A stretch of 64,000 nt of DNA from Amycolatopsis sp. WQ 127309 (GTDB lineage Bacteria; Actinomycetota; Actinomycetes; Mycobacteriales; Pseudonocardiaceae), in the NCBI RefSeq assembly GCF_023023025.1, contig NZ_CP095481.1, positions 5,345,001 to 5,409,000 of the forward strand, read 5' to 3'. The notes under the pieces were generated by a model, which was not told the DNA's origin, searched no databases, and worked only from the letters and a program-made list of their open reading frames with translations. This document shows, one piece after another, positions 41,035 to 51,100 of this stretch (position 1 is the stretch's first letter; each line of letters opens with the position of its first letter). Both the position numbers and the translations under genes were made by a program.

Positions 41035-41370
41035 ATGAAGCGCTACCACTGCGCGACGGAGCTGGCGGTCGACCTGATCGGCGGCAAGTGGAAGCCGGTG
41101 ATCCTCGCGCACCTCAAGGAGGGCGCCCACCGCTACGGCGAGCTGCGCCGCCGGATGCCGGGGGTGAGCGAGAAGATGCTGACCCAGCAGCTGCGCGAGC
41201 TGGCGGCGGACGGCATCGTCCGCCGCGAGGAGCGCGCCGGCCGCGTCCCGCACGTCGAGTACCACCTGACGGCGGTGGGGGAGGAGCTGCGCCCGGCGCT
41301 CACGGCGCTCTACGAGTGGGGCGAGCGCCGCGCGGCGGACCAGGGCATCACCTTCGAGGTGGCGGACTAG
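41035..41370 (+). CDS. HxlR-family transcriptional regulator
   Basis: A 111-residue winged-helix regulator. MKRYHCATELAVDLIGGKWK is the typical start, with a single conserved cysteine (Cys6) in the position used by YodB, CatR and QorR for thiol-based redox sensing. The recognition region is MPGVSEKMLTQQLRELAADG and the wing is RVPHVEYHLT. ATG at 41035 follows AGGGGGAA. It probably controls the divergent globin gene and itself. Its stop shares the bases CTAG with the convergent ArsR gene. Confidence 0.87.
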   Translation: MKRYHCATELAVDLIGGKWKPVILAHLKEGAHRYGELRRRMPGVSEKMLTQQLRELAADGIVRREERAGRVPHVEYHLTAVGEELRPALTALYEWGERRAADQGITFEVAD

Positions 41371-41669
41371 GGCGTCTCGTCGAGACGCCGTTCCAGCGCG
41401 TCGAGGCGGTCCGTCCAGAAGCGACGGTAGGGGGCGAGCCAGGCGTCCACCTCGGCGAGCGGTTCCGGGCGCAGCGCGTAGCACCGGCGCTGGGCCGCGA
41501 CCCGGACCGTCACGAGCCCCGCTTCGCGCAGGACCCGCAGGTGCTTGGACACCGCGGGCTGGCTGAGGGCCAGCTCCTCGACGAGCTCGCCGACCGAGCG
41601 TTCGCCGTCCCGGAGCAGGTCGAGGATGGTGCGCCGGCGGGGCTCGGCGAGGACGTCGAAGGTCTGCAT
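41367..41669 (-). CDS. ArsR-family transcriptional regulator
   Basis: A 100-residue winged-helix protein: FDVLAEPRRRTILDLLRDGE, then the recognition helix LSQPAVSKHLRVLREAGLV. No metal-binding ELCVCDL motif is seen, so it belongs to the non-metal (SmtB-like, SRPBCC-associated) branch with a C-terminal WTDRLDALERRLDE tail. ATG at 41669; in-frame upstream codons are poor. A perfect palindrome, GGCATATGCC, stands 23 bp upstream and may be its operator. Confidence 0.85.
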   Translation of the reverse strand: MQTFDVLAEPRRRTILDLLRDGERSVGELVEELALSQPAVSKHLRVLREAGLVTVRVAAQRRCYALRPEPLAEVDAWLAPYRRFWTDRLDALERRLDETP

Positions 41670-41692
41670 CACCCCGGAAATGTGCCCCGACC

Positions 41693-41702
41693 GGCATATG
41701 CC
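41693..41702. promoter_or_regulatory. Palindrome upstream of the ArsR gene
   Basis: GGCATATGCC is a perfect 10 bp palindrome located just upstream of the ArsR start codon on the minus strand, a plausible autoregulatory site. Confidence 0.4.
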
Positions 41703-41735
41703 TGTCAAGGAATGCGCACCTACTCTCGTCGGTCA

Positions 41736-41772
41736 GCTGGTCTGAACCATTGACCTAGTGGTCTAGTCCACT
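41736..41772 (+). promoter_or_regulatory. Two DasR-type (dre) sites upstream of the chitinase gene
   Basis: AGTGGTCTAGTCCACT at 41757-41772 differs from a perfect palindrome at one position and closely fits the Streptomyces DasR site (A-S-T-GGTCTAGACCA-S-T). A second, weaker copy, GCTGGTCTGAACCATT, is at 41736-41751. The two lie 21 bp apart, two helical turns. They match both the dre consensus and the 12 bp direct repeats described upstream of Streptomyces chitinase genes. Confidence 0.75.
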
Positions 41773-41838
41773 TACGGTAAGTGTGGTCTCCACCACGTTG
41801 TCCCCATTGGTTGTCAGTAATTCTCCGAGGGAGAAGGC

Positions 41839-43068
<1,230 letters not shown>

Positions 43069-43094
43069 CGGGCTTCCACGGCAGGATCGACAGC

Positions 43095-43126
43095 GGGGGG
43101 ACCGGCGGGAAACCGTCGGTCCCCCC
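43095..43126 (+). terminator. Chitinase terminator with a GAAA tetraloop
   Basis: GGGGGGACCGGCGG (43095-43108) pairs with CCGTCGGTCCCCCC (43113-43126) over 14 bp with one G-U pair, closed by the loop GAAA. It starts 26 bp after the chitinase stop; the next gene's -10 box begins only three bases later. Confidence 0.85.
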
Positions 43127-43142
43127 GATTATCGTTCCCGCC

Positions 43143-43808
43143 GTGACGTTCAGCGGATTCGGCGAGTACGCCGTCGACTTCTTCGACGGCCTCGTCGAGG
43201 ACAACTCCAAGCCCTACTGGGACGACCACGTCGACGTCTACAAGGCCGACGTCCGGGCGCCGATGGAGGCCCTGCTCGACGAGCTCAAGGGCGAGTTCGG
43301 CGACGGCCTCGGCGAGCCCAAGGTGTTCCGTCCCTACCGGGACGTCCGGTTCGCCAAGGACAAGACGCCCTACAAGACCCACTGCGGCGGCGTGCTCGAA
43401 CAGGGCCGCGGCGGCGGCGCCTACTACGTCGAGGTCGGGCCGGACGGCCTGCGCGTCGGCGGCGGGTGCTTCCACCTCGCGTCCGACCAGCTCGCCCGGT
43501 TCCGCCAGGCCGTCGACACGGATCTGCACGGCGAAGCGCTCCAGAAGATCATCAAGAAGCTCGAGCGCGCCGGCTGGACGGTCGCCGGCGACCGGCTGAA
43601 GTCGAAGCCGCGCGGCTTCGACGCCGAGCACCCGCGCCTCGACCTGCTGCGCTACCGCTCGGTGTACGCCGTGCGCACCTGGGAGCCGGACGACGTCCTG
43701 CACGAGCGGGGTGCCCTCGACCGCGTGCGGAAGTCGTGGCGGCAGCTGCGCGAGTTCAACGAATGGGCCCGTGACCGGGTCGGACCCAGTGAGCAGCCGC
43801 GCCGCTGA
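43143..43808 (+). CDS. DUF2461 family protein
   Basis: A 221-residue cytoplasmic protein of the DUF2461 family. The signatures are DNSKPYWDDHVDVYKADVR near the N-terminus and RDVRFAKDKTPYKTHCGG (the family's RDxRFSKDKTPYK block), then LAPDQL-like LASDQLARFRQAV. The GTG start is seven bases after TATCGT (43130-43135), without ribosome site, so leaderless. Function unknown. Confidence 0.88.
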   Translation: MTFSGFGEYAVDFFDGLVEDNSKPYWDDHVDVYKADVRAPMEALLDELKGEFGDGLGEPKVFRPYRDVRFAKDKTPYKTHCGGVLEQGRGGGAYYVEVGPDGLRVGGGCFHLASDQLARFRQAVDTDLHGEALQKIIKKLERAGWTVAGDRLKSKPRGFDAEHPRLDLLRYRSVYAVRTWEPDDVLHERGALDRVRKSWRQLREFNEWARDRVGPSEQPRR

Positions 43809-43891
43809 CCCCGAAGGTTTCTGAACCGTTTCTCTGAACTTTTCGGGATCGGTACAGACGAACGCGCCGACAGGGTCTACGCTATGCGAAC

Positions 43892-45316
43892 GTGAGCCGA
43901 CGCGCGAAGATCGTTTGTACCCTGGGCCCCGCCACCGCCACCCCGGAGAAGATGCGGGCACTCGTGGACGCGGGCATGGACGTGGCCAGAATGAACTTCA
44001 GCCACGGGAGCCACGGCGACCACAAGCAGGTCTACGACCTGATCCGGGACGCCGCCGCCGCGAGCGGCCGGGCGGTCGGCATCCTCGCCGACCTGCAGGG
44101 CCCCAAGATCCGCCTCGGCACCTTCGCCGGCGGGCCGGTCGAGTGGCACAACGGCGACATCGTCCGGATCACGGTCGAGGACGTCGCCGGCACCCACGAG
44201 CGGGTCTCCACGACCTACAAGGGCCTGGCCAAGGACGCCAAGCCCGGTGACCGCCTGCTGGTCGACGACGGCAAGGTCGGCCTGGTGGTCAAGGAGGTCG
44301 ACGGCCAGGACGTGGTCTGCGAGGTCACCGAAGGCGGCCCGGTCAGCAACAACAAGGGCGTCTCGCTGCCCGGCATGGACGTCTCCGTCCCGGCCATGTC
44401 CGAGAAGGACATCGAAGACCTCGAGTTCGCGCTCGAGCTGGGCGTCGACTTCATCGCGCTGTCCTTCGTCCGCTCGCCCGCCGACATCGACCTGGTCCAC
44501 CAGGTGATGGACCGCGTCGGCAAGGGCCGGCTGCCGGTCGTCGCGAAGATCGAGAAGCCCGAGGCCGTCTACAACCTCGAGGCCATCGTGCTGGCCTTCG
44601 ACGCGGTGATGGTCGCCCGCGGCGACCTCGGCGTCGAGCTGCCGCTGGAGCAGGTCCCGCTGGTCCAGAAGCGCGCCATCCAGATCTGCCGCGAGAACGC
44701 GAAGCCGGTCATCGTCGCGACGCAGATGCTCGAGTCGATGATCAACAACTCCCGGCCGACCCGCGCCGAGGCCTCCGACGTCGCGAACGCCGTCCTCGAC
44801 GGTGCCGACGCGCTGATGCTGTCCGGCGAGACCAGTGTCGGCCGGTACGCGATCGAGGTCGTCCAGACCATGGGCCGGATCATCGAGGCGGTCGAGACCG
44901 ACTCGCCGGTCGTCCCGCCGCTGACGCACGTCCCGCGCACCAAGCGCGGCGTGATCTCCTACGCCGCCCGCGACATCGGCGAGCGGCTCAACGCGAAGGC
45001 CCTGGTCGCCTTCACGCAGTCCGGCGACACCGTGCGCCGCCTGGCCCGGCTGCACACGCGGCTGCCGCTGCTGGCGTTCACGCCCGAGGACTGCGTCCGC
45101 AGCCAGCTCTCGATGACCTGGGGCACCACCACCCAGATCGTGCCGCGGGTGGAGTCCACGGACCAGATGATCCAGCAGGTCGACCACTCGATGCTGGAGA
45201 TGGGCAAGTACCAGAAGGGCGACCTGGTCGTCATCGTGGCCGGCTCCCCGCCGGGCACCGTCGGGTCGACCAACCTGATCCACGTCCACCGCCTTGGTGA
45301 AGACGACCACGCGTAA
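43892..45316 (+). CDS. pyk: Pyruvate kinase
   Basis: A 474-residue pyruvate kinase. The start RRAKIVCTLGPATATPEKMR, the K+/substrate site MNFSHGSHGDH, the active-site block VAKIEKPEAVYNLE with catalytic lysine, MVARGDLGVELP and the MLESMINNSRPTRAEASDVAN helix are complete, and the C-terminal allosteric domain is present. It converts phosphoenolpyruvate and ADP to pyruvate and ATP. GTG at 43892 lies eight bases after TACGCT (43878-43883). The following thioesterase gene repeats the M. tuberculosis Rv1617-Rv1618 order. Confidence 0.95.
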   Translation: MSRRAKIVCTLGPATATPEKMRALVDAGMDVARMNFSHGSHGDHKQVYDLIRDAAAASGRAVGILADLQGPKIRLGTFAGGPVEWHNGDIVRITVEDVAGTHERVSTTYKGLAKDAKPGDRLLVDDGKVGLVVKEVDGQDVVCEVTEGGPVSNNKGVSLPGMDVSVPAMSEKDIEDLEFALELGVDFIALSFVRSPADIDLVHQVMDRVGKGRLPVVAKIEKPEAVYNLEAIVLAFDAVMVARGDLGVELPLEQVPLVQKRAIQICRENAKPVIVATQMLESMINNSRPTRAEASDVANAVLDGADALMLSGETSVGRYAIEVVQTMGRIIEAVETDSPVVPPLTHVPRTKRGVISYAARDIGERLNAKALVAFTQSGDTVRRLARLHTRLPLLAFTPEDCVRSQLSMTWGTTTQIVPRVESTDQMIQQVDHSMLEMGKYQKGDLVVIVAGSPPGTVGSTNLIHVHRLGEDDHA

Positions 45317-45352
45317 GGGACGTCGGGGACGTCGACCACATAGGGTCTGGCC

Positions 45353-46249
45353 ATGACTGAAATGGCCAGAGCGGCCGCCACCGAGCTGGAGATCCCGGGT
45401 GGCGGCCAGCCGGTGCTGGACCGCTTGGTGGCGTTGCTCGACCTCGAGAAGCTCGAGGAGAACTTCTTCCGCGGCGTCTCGCCCGCCCACTCGCCGGTCC
45501 GCGTGTTCGGCGGGCAGGTGGCCGGGCAGGCGCTGGTCGCGGCCGGGCGCACGGTGCCCGACGAACGCCGGGTCCACTCGCTGCACGCGTACTTCATCCG
45601 CGGCGGCGACCCGAGCGTGCCGATCGTCTACGAGGTCGACCGGATCCGGGACGGCCGCTCGTTCACCACCCGCCGGGTCGTGGCGATCCAGCACGGCAAG
45701 GCGATCTTCTCGCTGTCGGCGTCCTTCCAGAAGGACGAGTCGGGCATCGACCACGCCGAGGCGATGCCGGAGGGCGTGCCCGCGCCGGAGTCGCTGCCGA
45801 CGCTGATGGAACGCGCCGAGGGCTACGCGATCGGCGCGCACAGCCGGCCGCGGCCGATCGACCTGCGCTACGTCAACGACCCGCCGTGGGTCACCCGCCA
45901 GACCGGCGAGCCGCCCGCCCGCAACCAGGTGTGGATGCGCGCCGACGGCAAGCTGGGCGACGACCAGCTGCTGCACGTGTGCGTGCTGACCTACGCCTCC
46001 GACATGACGCTGCTGGACTCGGTCCTCGCGCGCCACGGCGTCTACTGGGACACCGACAAGGTGCTCGGCGCGAGCCTCGACCACGCGCTCTGGTTCCACC
46101 GGCCCTTCCGCGCCGACGAGTGGTTCCTCTACGACAGCGCGTCACCGACCGCCTCCGGAGCGCGCGGTCTGGCCACCGGCCGGTTCTTCGGCGCGGACGG
46201 CACCCTCATCGCCACGGTCGTCCAAGAAGGACTCCTGCGCGTCCTCTGA
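45353..46249 (+). CDS. tesB: Acyl-CoA thioesterase II (TesB-like)
   Basis: A 298-residue double-hotdog thioesterase. The first hotdog has VFGGQVAGQALVAAGRTV and HSLHAYFIRGGDPSVPI; the second has LLHVCVLTYASDMTLLDSVL (seen as CVLTYASDMTLL, catalytic Asp) and ASLDHALWFHRPFRADEW. It hydrolyses fatty acyl-CoA in the cytoplasm. ATG at 45353 is six bases after TAGGGT, a leaderless arrangement. Corresponds to M. tuberculosis TesB1 by position after pyruvate kinase. Confidence 0.92.
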   Translation: MTEMARAAATELEIPGGGQPVLDRLVALLDLEKLEENFFRGVSPAHSPVRVFGGQVAGQALVAAGRTVPDERRVHSLHAYFIRGGDPSVPIVYEVDRIRDGRSFTTRRVVAIQHGKAIFSLSASFQKDESGIDHAEAMPEGVPAPESLPTLMERAEGYAIGAHSRPRPIDLRYVNDPPWVTRQTGEPPARNQVWMRADGKLGDDQLLHVCVLTYASDMTLLDSVLARHGVYWDTDKVLGASLDHALWFHRPFRADEWFLYDSASPTASGARGLATGRFFGADGTLIATVVQEGLLRVL

Positions 46250-46628
46250 ACGCGGACGGGAAATCACCCTTACGGGCGACAAATAGTCGGCGTATTCATC
46301 GTCGGAATGGGGCATTCGGGGCGGTGAAGGGGGCCGGGACCGATCGGGGGACGGCCCCGGACCCCTTCTCCGAATGACCACGCGGCGGACCGCGAAGTCA
46401 TCGTCTACGCTGCTCAACAGGCCGGACCGGGCCTGAGGGCCGAACGACCCGGGCCCGTACCGCGTCCTGTCGCAGTGCAGAGTGCGAGGATACAAGAGCA
46501 TTCTGCAAATTGCAGGTTCGACGCGCGCGACGGGTCGGGAATCGGTGCGGTGTTAATGCTCCACTGTCCTGGTTAGATACTGGGAGCAAGCGAACGGCTA
46601 CGACGCCGTCGACATCCGGAGGTGCCGA
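46250..46628. other. Gene-free stretch before the XRE regulator
   Basis: No gene is seen in these 379 bp. A hairpin at 46326-46368 (GAAGGGG and CCGGG arms against CCCCGG and CCCCTTC, with small bulges) probably terminates the thioesterase transcript. Further on is the palindrome at 46503-46515 and AT-richer promoter-like sequence (TTAATG, TAGATACT near 46573) leading to the XRE gene with its GGAGGTG ribosome site. Confidence 0.5.
46503..46515. promoter_or_regulatory. Perfect palindrome upstream of the XRE regulator
   Basis: CTGCAAATTGCAG is a perfect 13 bp palindrome in an otherwise GC-rich region, 114 bp before the XRE start. A half-site, TGCAG, occurs nearby at about 46476. It may be the operator of the XRE/DUF397 pair. 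Confidence 0.5.
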
Positions 46629-47531
46629 ATGGCCAGGGGACAGAGCCCCACGGTTCGCCGCCGGAGGCTCGCCGGCGAGCTGCGCCGGCTCCGCGAGGCC
46701 GCGGACCTCACCATCGACGAGGTCGGTGAGAAGCTCGAGTGCTCGGCGTCGAAGATCAGCCGGATCGAGACCGGCCACGTCGGGGTCACCCCGCGTGACG
46801 CGCGGGACATGCTGGCGCTCTACGGGATCATCGGCGACGAGCAGGAGGCGCTCGTCCAGCTGGCCCGCGAAGCCCGCAAGCGCGGCTGGTGGCACGCCTA
46901 CAACGAGGTCTTCACCGGCACGTTCGTCGGGCTCGAAGCCGACGCGAGCTCGCTGCGCGCGTTCCAGGCCCTGCTCGTGCCGGGCCTGCTGCAGACCGAG
47001 CGGTACGCCCGCGCCGTGATCCGGGCCCTGCGCCCGGACGCCGAGGAAGCCGAGATCCGCCGCCGCATCGCCGCGCGGATGGCGCGGCAGGAGCTGCTGT
47101 CGGACACGCCGCCGCCGGAGTACTGGGCCGTCATCGACGAGGCCGTGCTGCACCGGGTCGTCGACACCCCCGAGGTGATGGCCGAGCAGCTCTACCGGAT
47201 GGTCGCCGTCGCCGAGAAGCCGAACGTGACCATCCAGGTGGTGCCGTTCCACGCCGGCGCGCACCCCGGGATGGAAGGCCCGTTCCTGATCATGGGGTTC
47301 CCGGAGCAGGCCGACCCGGACGTCGTCTACGTCGACGACAGCACGTCCAGCGGCCTCTACCTGGAGGAACCCACAGACGTCCGGCGCTACGGGCTGATGT
47401 TCGACCATCTGCGCGCGGCGGCACTCAAACCGGACGACTCGGTGGAGCTGATCGCCGAGGCGGCCGGACGGTTCGCCGAACGGGCGGCCGTTCCGGCGGC
47501 AGTGCACCATCTGGATCCGAGGACACAGTGA
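46629..47531 (+). CDS. XRE-family regulator with DUF5753 domain
   Basis: A 300-residue protein with an N-terminal helix-turn-helix (RRLAGELRRLREAADLTIDE, then VGEKLECSASKISRIETGHV) and a C-terminal DUF5753 domain (about residues 100-285; LLVPGLLQTERYARAVI and VVPFHAGAHPGMEGPF). It is the WhiJ/AbaA-type regulator found in many copies in Streptomyces and relatives, usually next to a DUF397 gene, as here. ATG at 46629 follows GGAGGTG. Many such pairs govern development or antibiotic output. Confidence 0.9.
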   Translation: MARGQSPTVRRRRLAGELRRLREAADLTIDEVGEKLECSASKISRIETGHVGVTPRDARDMLALYGIIGDEQEALVQLAREARKRGWWHAYNEVFTGTFVGLEADASSLRAFQALLVPGLLQTERYARAVIRALRPDAEEAEIRRRIAARMARQELLSDTPPPEYWAVIDEAVLHRVVDTPEVMAEQLYRMVAVAEKPNVTIQVVPFHAGAHPGMEGPFLIMGFPEQADPDVVYVDDSTSSGLYLEEPTDVRRYGLMFDHLRAAALKPDDSVELIAEAAGRFAERAAVPAAVHHLDPRTQ

Positions 47532-47545
47532 GGGAGTTGGGGACC

Positions 47546-47761
47546 ATGGAATCCGAGCTTTCCGGAGAGCTTTCCGGCGCGCGGTGGCGCAAGAGCAGCC
47601 ACAGCGGCGGCGGCAACGACTGCGTCGAGGTCGCGTTCGTCGCCGGGGGTGCCGCGGTGCGCGACTCGAAAGACCCCGAAGGTGGTGCTTTCCGCCTGCC
47701 CGCGTCGGGTTGGCGGGGGCTGCTGGCCGCGGTGCGGCCGGACGGCCCCGCGCGCGACTGA
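47546..47761 (+). CDS. DUF397 family small protein
   Basis: A 71-residue protein with the DUF397 signature WRKSSHSGGGNDCVEVA, then AVRDSKDPEGGAFRLP and the tryptophan SGWRGLL. ATG at 47546 has GGGAG upstream; a GTG at 47528 overlapping the XRE stop is also in frame. DUF397 proteins are the usual partners of XRE/DUF5753 regulators, thought to bind and inhibit them in a manner reminiscent of toxin-antitoxin modules. Confidence 0.9.
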   Translation: MESELSGELSGARWRKSSHSGGGNDCVEVAFVAGGAAVRDSKDPEGGAFRLPASGWRGLLAAVRPDGPARD

Positions 47762-47771
47762 GTGGATTTCG

Positions 47772-47822
47772 AAGACCCCTTACCCCCGTCGAGCTGGGCT
47801 CGGCCGGGAGTAAGGGGTCTTT
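47772..47822 (+). terminator. Terminator after the DUF397 gene
   Basis: AAGACCCCTTAC (47772-47783) pairs perfectly with GTAAGGGGTCTT (47810-47821) and is followed by one more T. The 26-base loop is GC-rich. It starts ten bases after the stop codon. Confidence 0.8.
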
Positions 47823-47851
47823 GCGCGTCAGGGGTACGTGATCACCCGATG

Positions 47852-47870
47852 CCTGAGGGATCCCCTCAGG
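47852..47870. promoter_or_regulatory. Perfect inverted repeat before a small gene
   Basis: CCTGAGGGATCCCCTCAGG: two perfect 8 bp arms with a 3-base centre, 50 bp upstream of the small gene at 47920. Half-copies (CTGAG, CCTCAGG) follow at 47876 and 47898. Likely a regulator site. Confidence 0.45.
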
Positions 47871-47919
47871 ACGACTCTGAGTGCTACCAACCGGTGACCT
47901 CAGGAACAAGGTGAACACG

Positions 47920-48129
47920 ATGCACAGCGATCTGCTTCTGGACGCGGTCCGGGCCGAAGCGGCCTACCGGGCCGAGGAACTCCACAAGGCCGGGCGCAGC
48001 GCCTGGGCCGCCCGCGCCCGCCGCGCCGTCCGCCACGTGCGGGCCGGGCGCAGCGTCGTCGACGTGCCGGCGCAGGAGCGCCGGGAGGTGTCGCGGGAGA
48101 CCGCGGCCGTCGGCGAGACCGCCCGGTAA
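47920..48129 (+). CDS. Small basic helical protein (hypothetical)
   Basis: A 69-residue protein, MHSDLLLDAVRAEAAYRAEE, then an Ala/Arg-rich amphipathic helix (AWAARARRAVRHVRAG) and a Glu-rich end. It lacks membrane segments and cysteines. ATG at 47920 follows AAGGTGA. No family recognised; small proteins of this composition often lie next to regulator genes in these genomes. It precedes the LuxR-type regulator in the same direction. Confidence 0.65.
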   Translation: MHSDLLLDAVRAEAAYRAEELHKAGRSAWAARARRAVRHVRAGRSVVDVPAQERREVSRETAAVGETAR

Positions 48130-48190
48130 GGGGCGGGTGATGGTGTCCAAGGCGATAAGCGTGCGGAACTTGTCGGTGGGGTGAGCAACA

Positions 48191-51100
48191 ATGCTGCTTG
48201 TGCCCCGACTCGGCTCCGGAATCCCGCTCGTCGCCCGTACCCACGAGATGCGGCGGCTCCGCGCCGCCTTCGCCCGGGCCGACCGGGGCGAAGCCGGCGC
48301 GGCGCTGCTCTCGGGGGACGCCGGGGTCGGCAAGACCCGGCTGCTGACCGCGCTCGCCGAGCACGTCGCCGCGTGCGGTGCGCTGGTGCTCACCGGCCGC
48401 TGCATCGACGTCCGCGAAGGCGGTCTTCCTTATCTTCCCTTCGCCGAGGCGCTCGCCCCGCTCGGCACCGCGACGGACCCGGCGATCGCCGCCGCCGTGC
48501 GGGCCCGGCCCGCGCTCGGCCGGCTGCTGCCGCAGGGCCAGGGTCTCGAGGAGCCCCGGGCGGCCGAGCACGCCCCGATGACCTCGAACGACCGCGAGAC
48601 GATGGTGCGTCCCCGGCCGGAGCAGGATCTCGGTCAGCTGCAGTTGTTCGACGCGGTACTGGGGGTGCTGACCGAGATCGCCGAGTCCCGGCCGGTGGTG
48701 ATCCTGCTGGAAGACCTCCACTGGGCCGACGCCTCGACCCGCAACCTGCTGTCGTTCCTGCTCAGCAGGTTGCGCGCGCAACGGCTCCTGGTCGTGGGCA
48801 GCTACCGCGAGGAGGACGTCCACCGGCGCCACCCGCTGCGCGGCCTCCTCGCGGAGCTGTTCCGGCTCGCCACCGTCGAGCGCGTCGACCTGCAGCCGTT
48901 CGGCACCGCCGACGCGCGCACGTTCGTCGAGGCGCTGGCCGACGAGCCGCTGCCGGCGGACGTCGTCGCCGACATCGTCAGCCGCTCCGAGGGCAACCCG
49001 TTCTTCGCCGAGGAGCTGCTGGCCACCAAGACCGAGTGCAACGACCTGCCCGCGGGCCTGGCCGAAGTACTGCTCTCCCGGTTGGAGCGGCTCTCGCCGG
49101 ACGCCCGCCGCGTCGTGCGCGTCGTGTCGGTCGCGAACGAGCCGGTGATGCACGCGGCCCTCGCCGAGATCTCCGCGCTCGGCGAGCTGGAGCTGGACGA
49201 GGCGCTGCGCGAGGCCGTCCAGCACCACGTGCTGGTGGTGATGCCGGACGGCGCCTACTGGTTCCGGCACGCGTTGCTGCAGGAAGCGGTGTACGGCGAC
49301 CTGCTGCCGGGGGAGCGCTCGCGCACGCACGCGGCGTACGCGGCGCGGATCTTGTCGCGGCCGCAGGGCCGCGGGCACGACGCGAAGCTGGCCTACCACT
49401 CGATGCAGAGCAGCGATCTCGTCACCGCGCTGCCGGCGTTGCTGCGCGCGATGGACGAGGCCGAGAAGCTGGGTGCGCCCGGGTCGGCGCTGCGGCACGT
49501 CGAGCAGGCACTGTCCATCTGGGACGCCGTCCCGGCCGCCGACCGGCCCGAGGGGTTCGACGAGCTGCGGCTGCTGCACGAGGCGTCGTACTTCGCGGGC
49601 ACGTCCGGCGAGCCCGAGCGGGCCGCCGCGTTCGCCCGCTCGGCCACCCAGGCCCTGACCGCCGACAGCCCGGCCGACAGCGCGGCGAAGACGTGGCGGC
49701 GGCTGGCGGAAGCGCTGCTGGCGCTGGAAGGCACGCTCGACGAGGCCGTCGCGGCGATCGACCGCGCGTGGGACCTGGTCAAGGACACCGAACCGAGCGG
49801 CACCCGCGCGTGGGTGCTGGCCAGCCGGGCCGGGTTCCTGCGGCTGCTCGACCAGCCGGACGCGGCGCTGGACAGCGCGCTCACCGCGGTCGCCGACGCG
49901 CGGGAGGTCGACGCGGCCGGGGCGGAGGCGTCGGCGCTGGTCACCCTGGGCACGCTGGCCGACTCGGCGGGCGATGCCGCGGAGGCGCGCGAACGGTTGC
50001 GCCAGGCCGAGCGCAAGGCGCGTGACTCCGGGGCGCTGAACACCGAGATCCGCGCGACCTACTTCCTCGCGCTGAGCCACGACGACCAGGCCGAGTTCGC
50101 CGAGGCGCTCGGACACGCCTCACGCGGGTTCGCCCGGGCCGAGGAGTCCGGGCTCAGCTGGAGCGTCTACGGCCTGGAGCTGCGGGCGCGGCAGATGACC
50201 CTGCGGTACCTGATGGGCGACTGGCCGGACGAGAGCGCCGGGCGGGCCGGGCGCGGGGTGTCCGGCGCGGTCGCCGCGCGGATCCTCGCCATCTGGTCGC
50301 TGTTCGTCGTCGCCCGCGGCCGGTTCGACGAGGCCGCGAAGCTCGTCGCCGGGCTGCGGCAGCACTGGACGGCGGACATGCAGATCCCGCTGTCCGCCGG
50401 GGACGCCGGCATCGAGCTGGCCTACTGGCGTGGTGACCACCGAGCCGCGGTGAAGCAGGCGGAGGACCTCATCGGCTGGCTCGAACGGATCGAACCCGGT
50501 CTGCTGCCCGGCATCCGGGTGGCCGCGCTCGGCACGACCACCGCGGCCGCGCTGGCCGCCGAGGCCCGGATCCGGGGTGACGCGGCGGCCGTCGACGCCG
50601 CGCTGGCGGCGGGGGAGCGGATGCTGGCGCACGGCCGGATGTGCGCGATCGTCGGGCAGCCGCGCTCGGGGACGCTCGGGCCGGAAGGCCGGGCCTGGCT
50701 GGCCCGGCTGGAAGCGGCGGCGTCCGGCCTGAGCGGCAAGGGCGACCCGGAGAAGTGGGCGGCCGCGGCGGCCGCGTTCGGCTACGGCGCGGTGTACGAA
50801 CAGGCGATCTGCCGCCGGCACGAGGCGGAAGCCCTGCTGCTGGCCGACGACGTCGACCAGGCCCGGGCCGCCCTGGAGGCGGCCCACGCGGTGGCGACCC
50901 GGCTGGGCGCGATCCCGTTGCGGGACGCCGTCCGCGACCTCGCGCACCGCGCGCGGGTGGACCTGGCGGGCGTCGAACCGGCGGCCCCGGCCCGCGCGGT
51001 CGTCGACCCGCTGACCGACCGCGAGCGCGACGTCCTCGAGCGCGTGGCCCTGGGCCGCACGAACCGCCAGGTCGGCGAAGAGCTGTACATCAGCGAGAAG

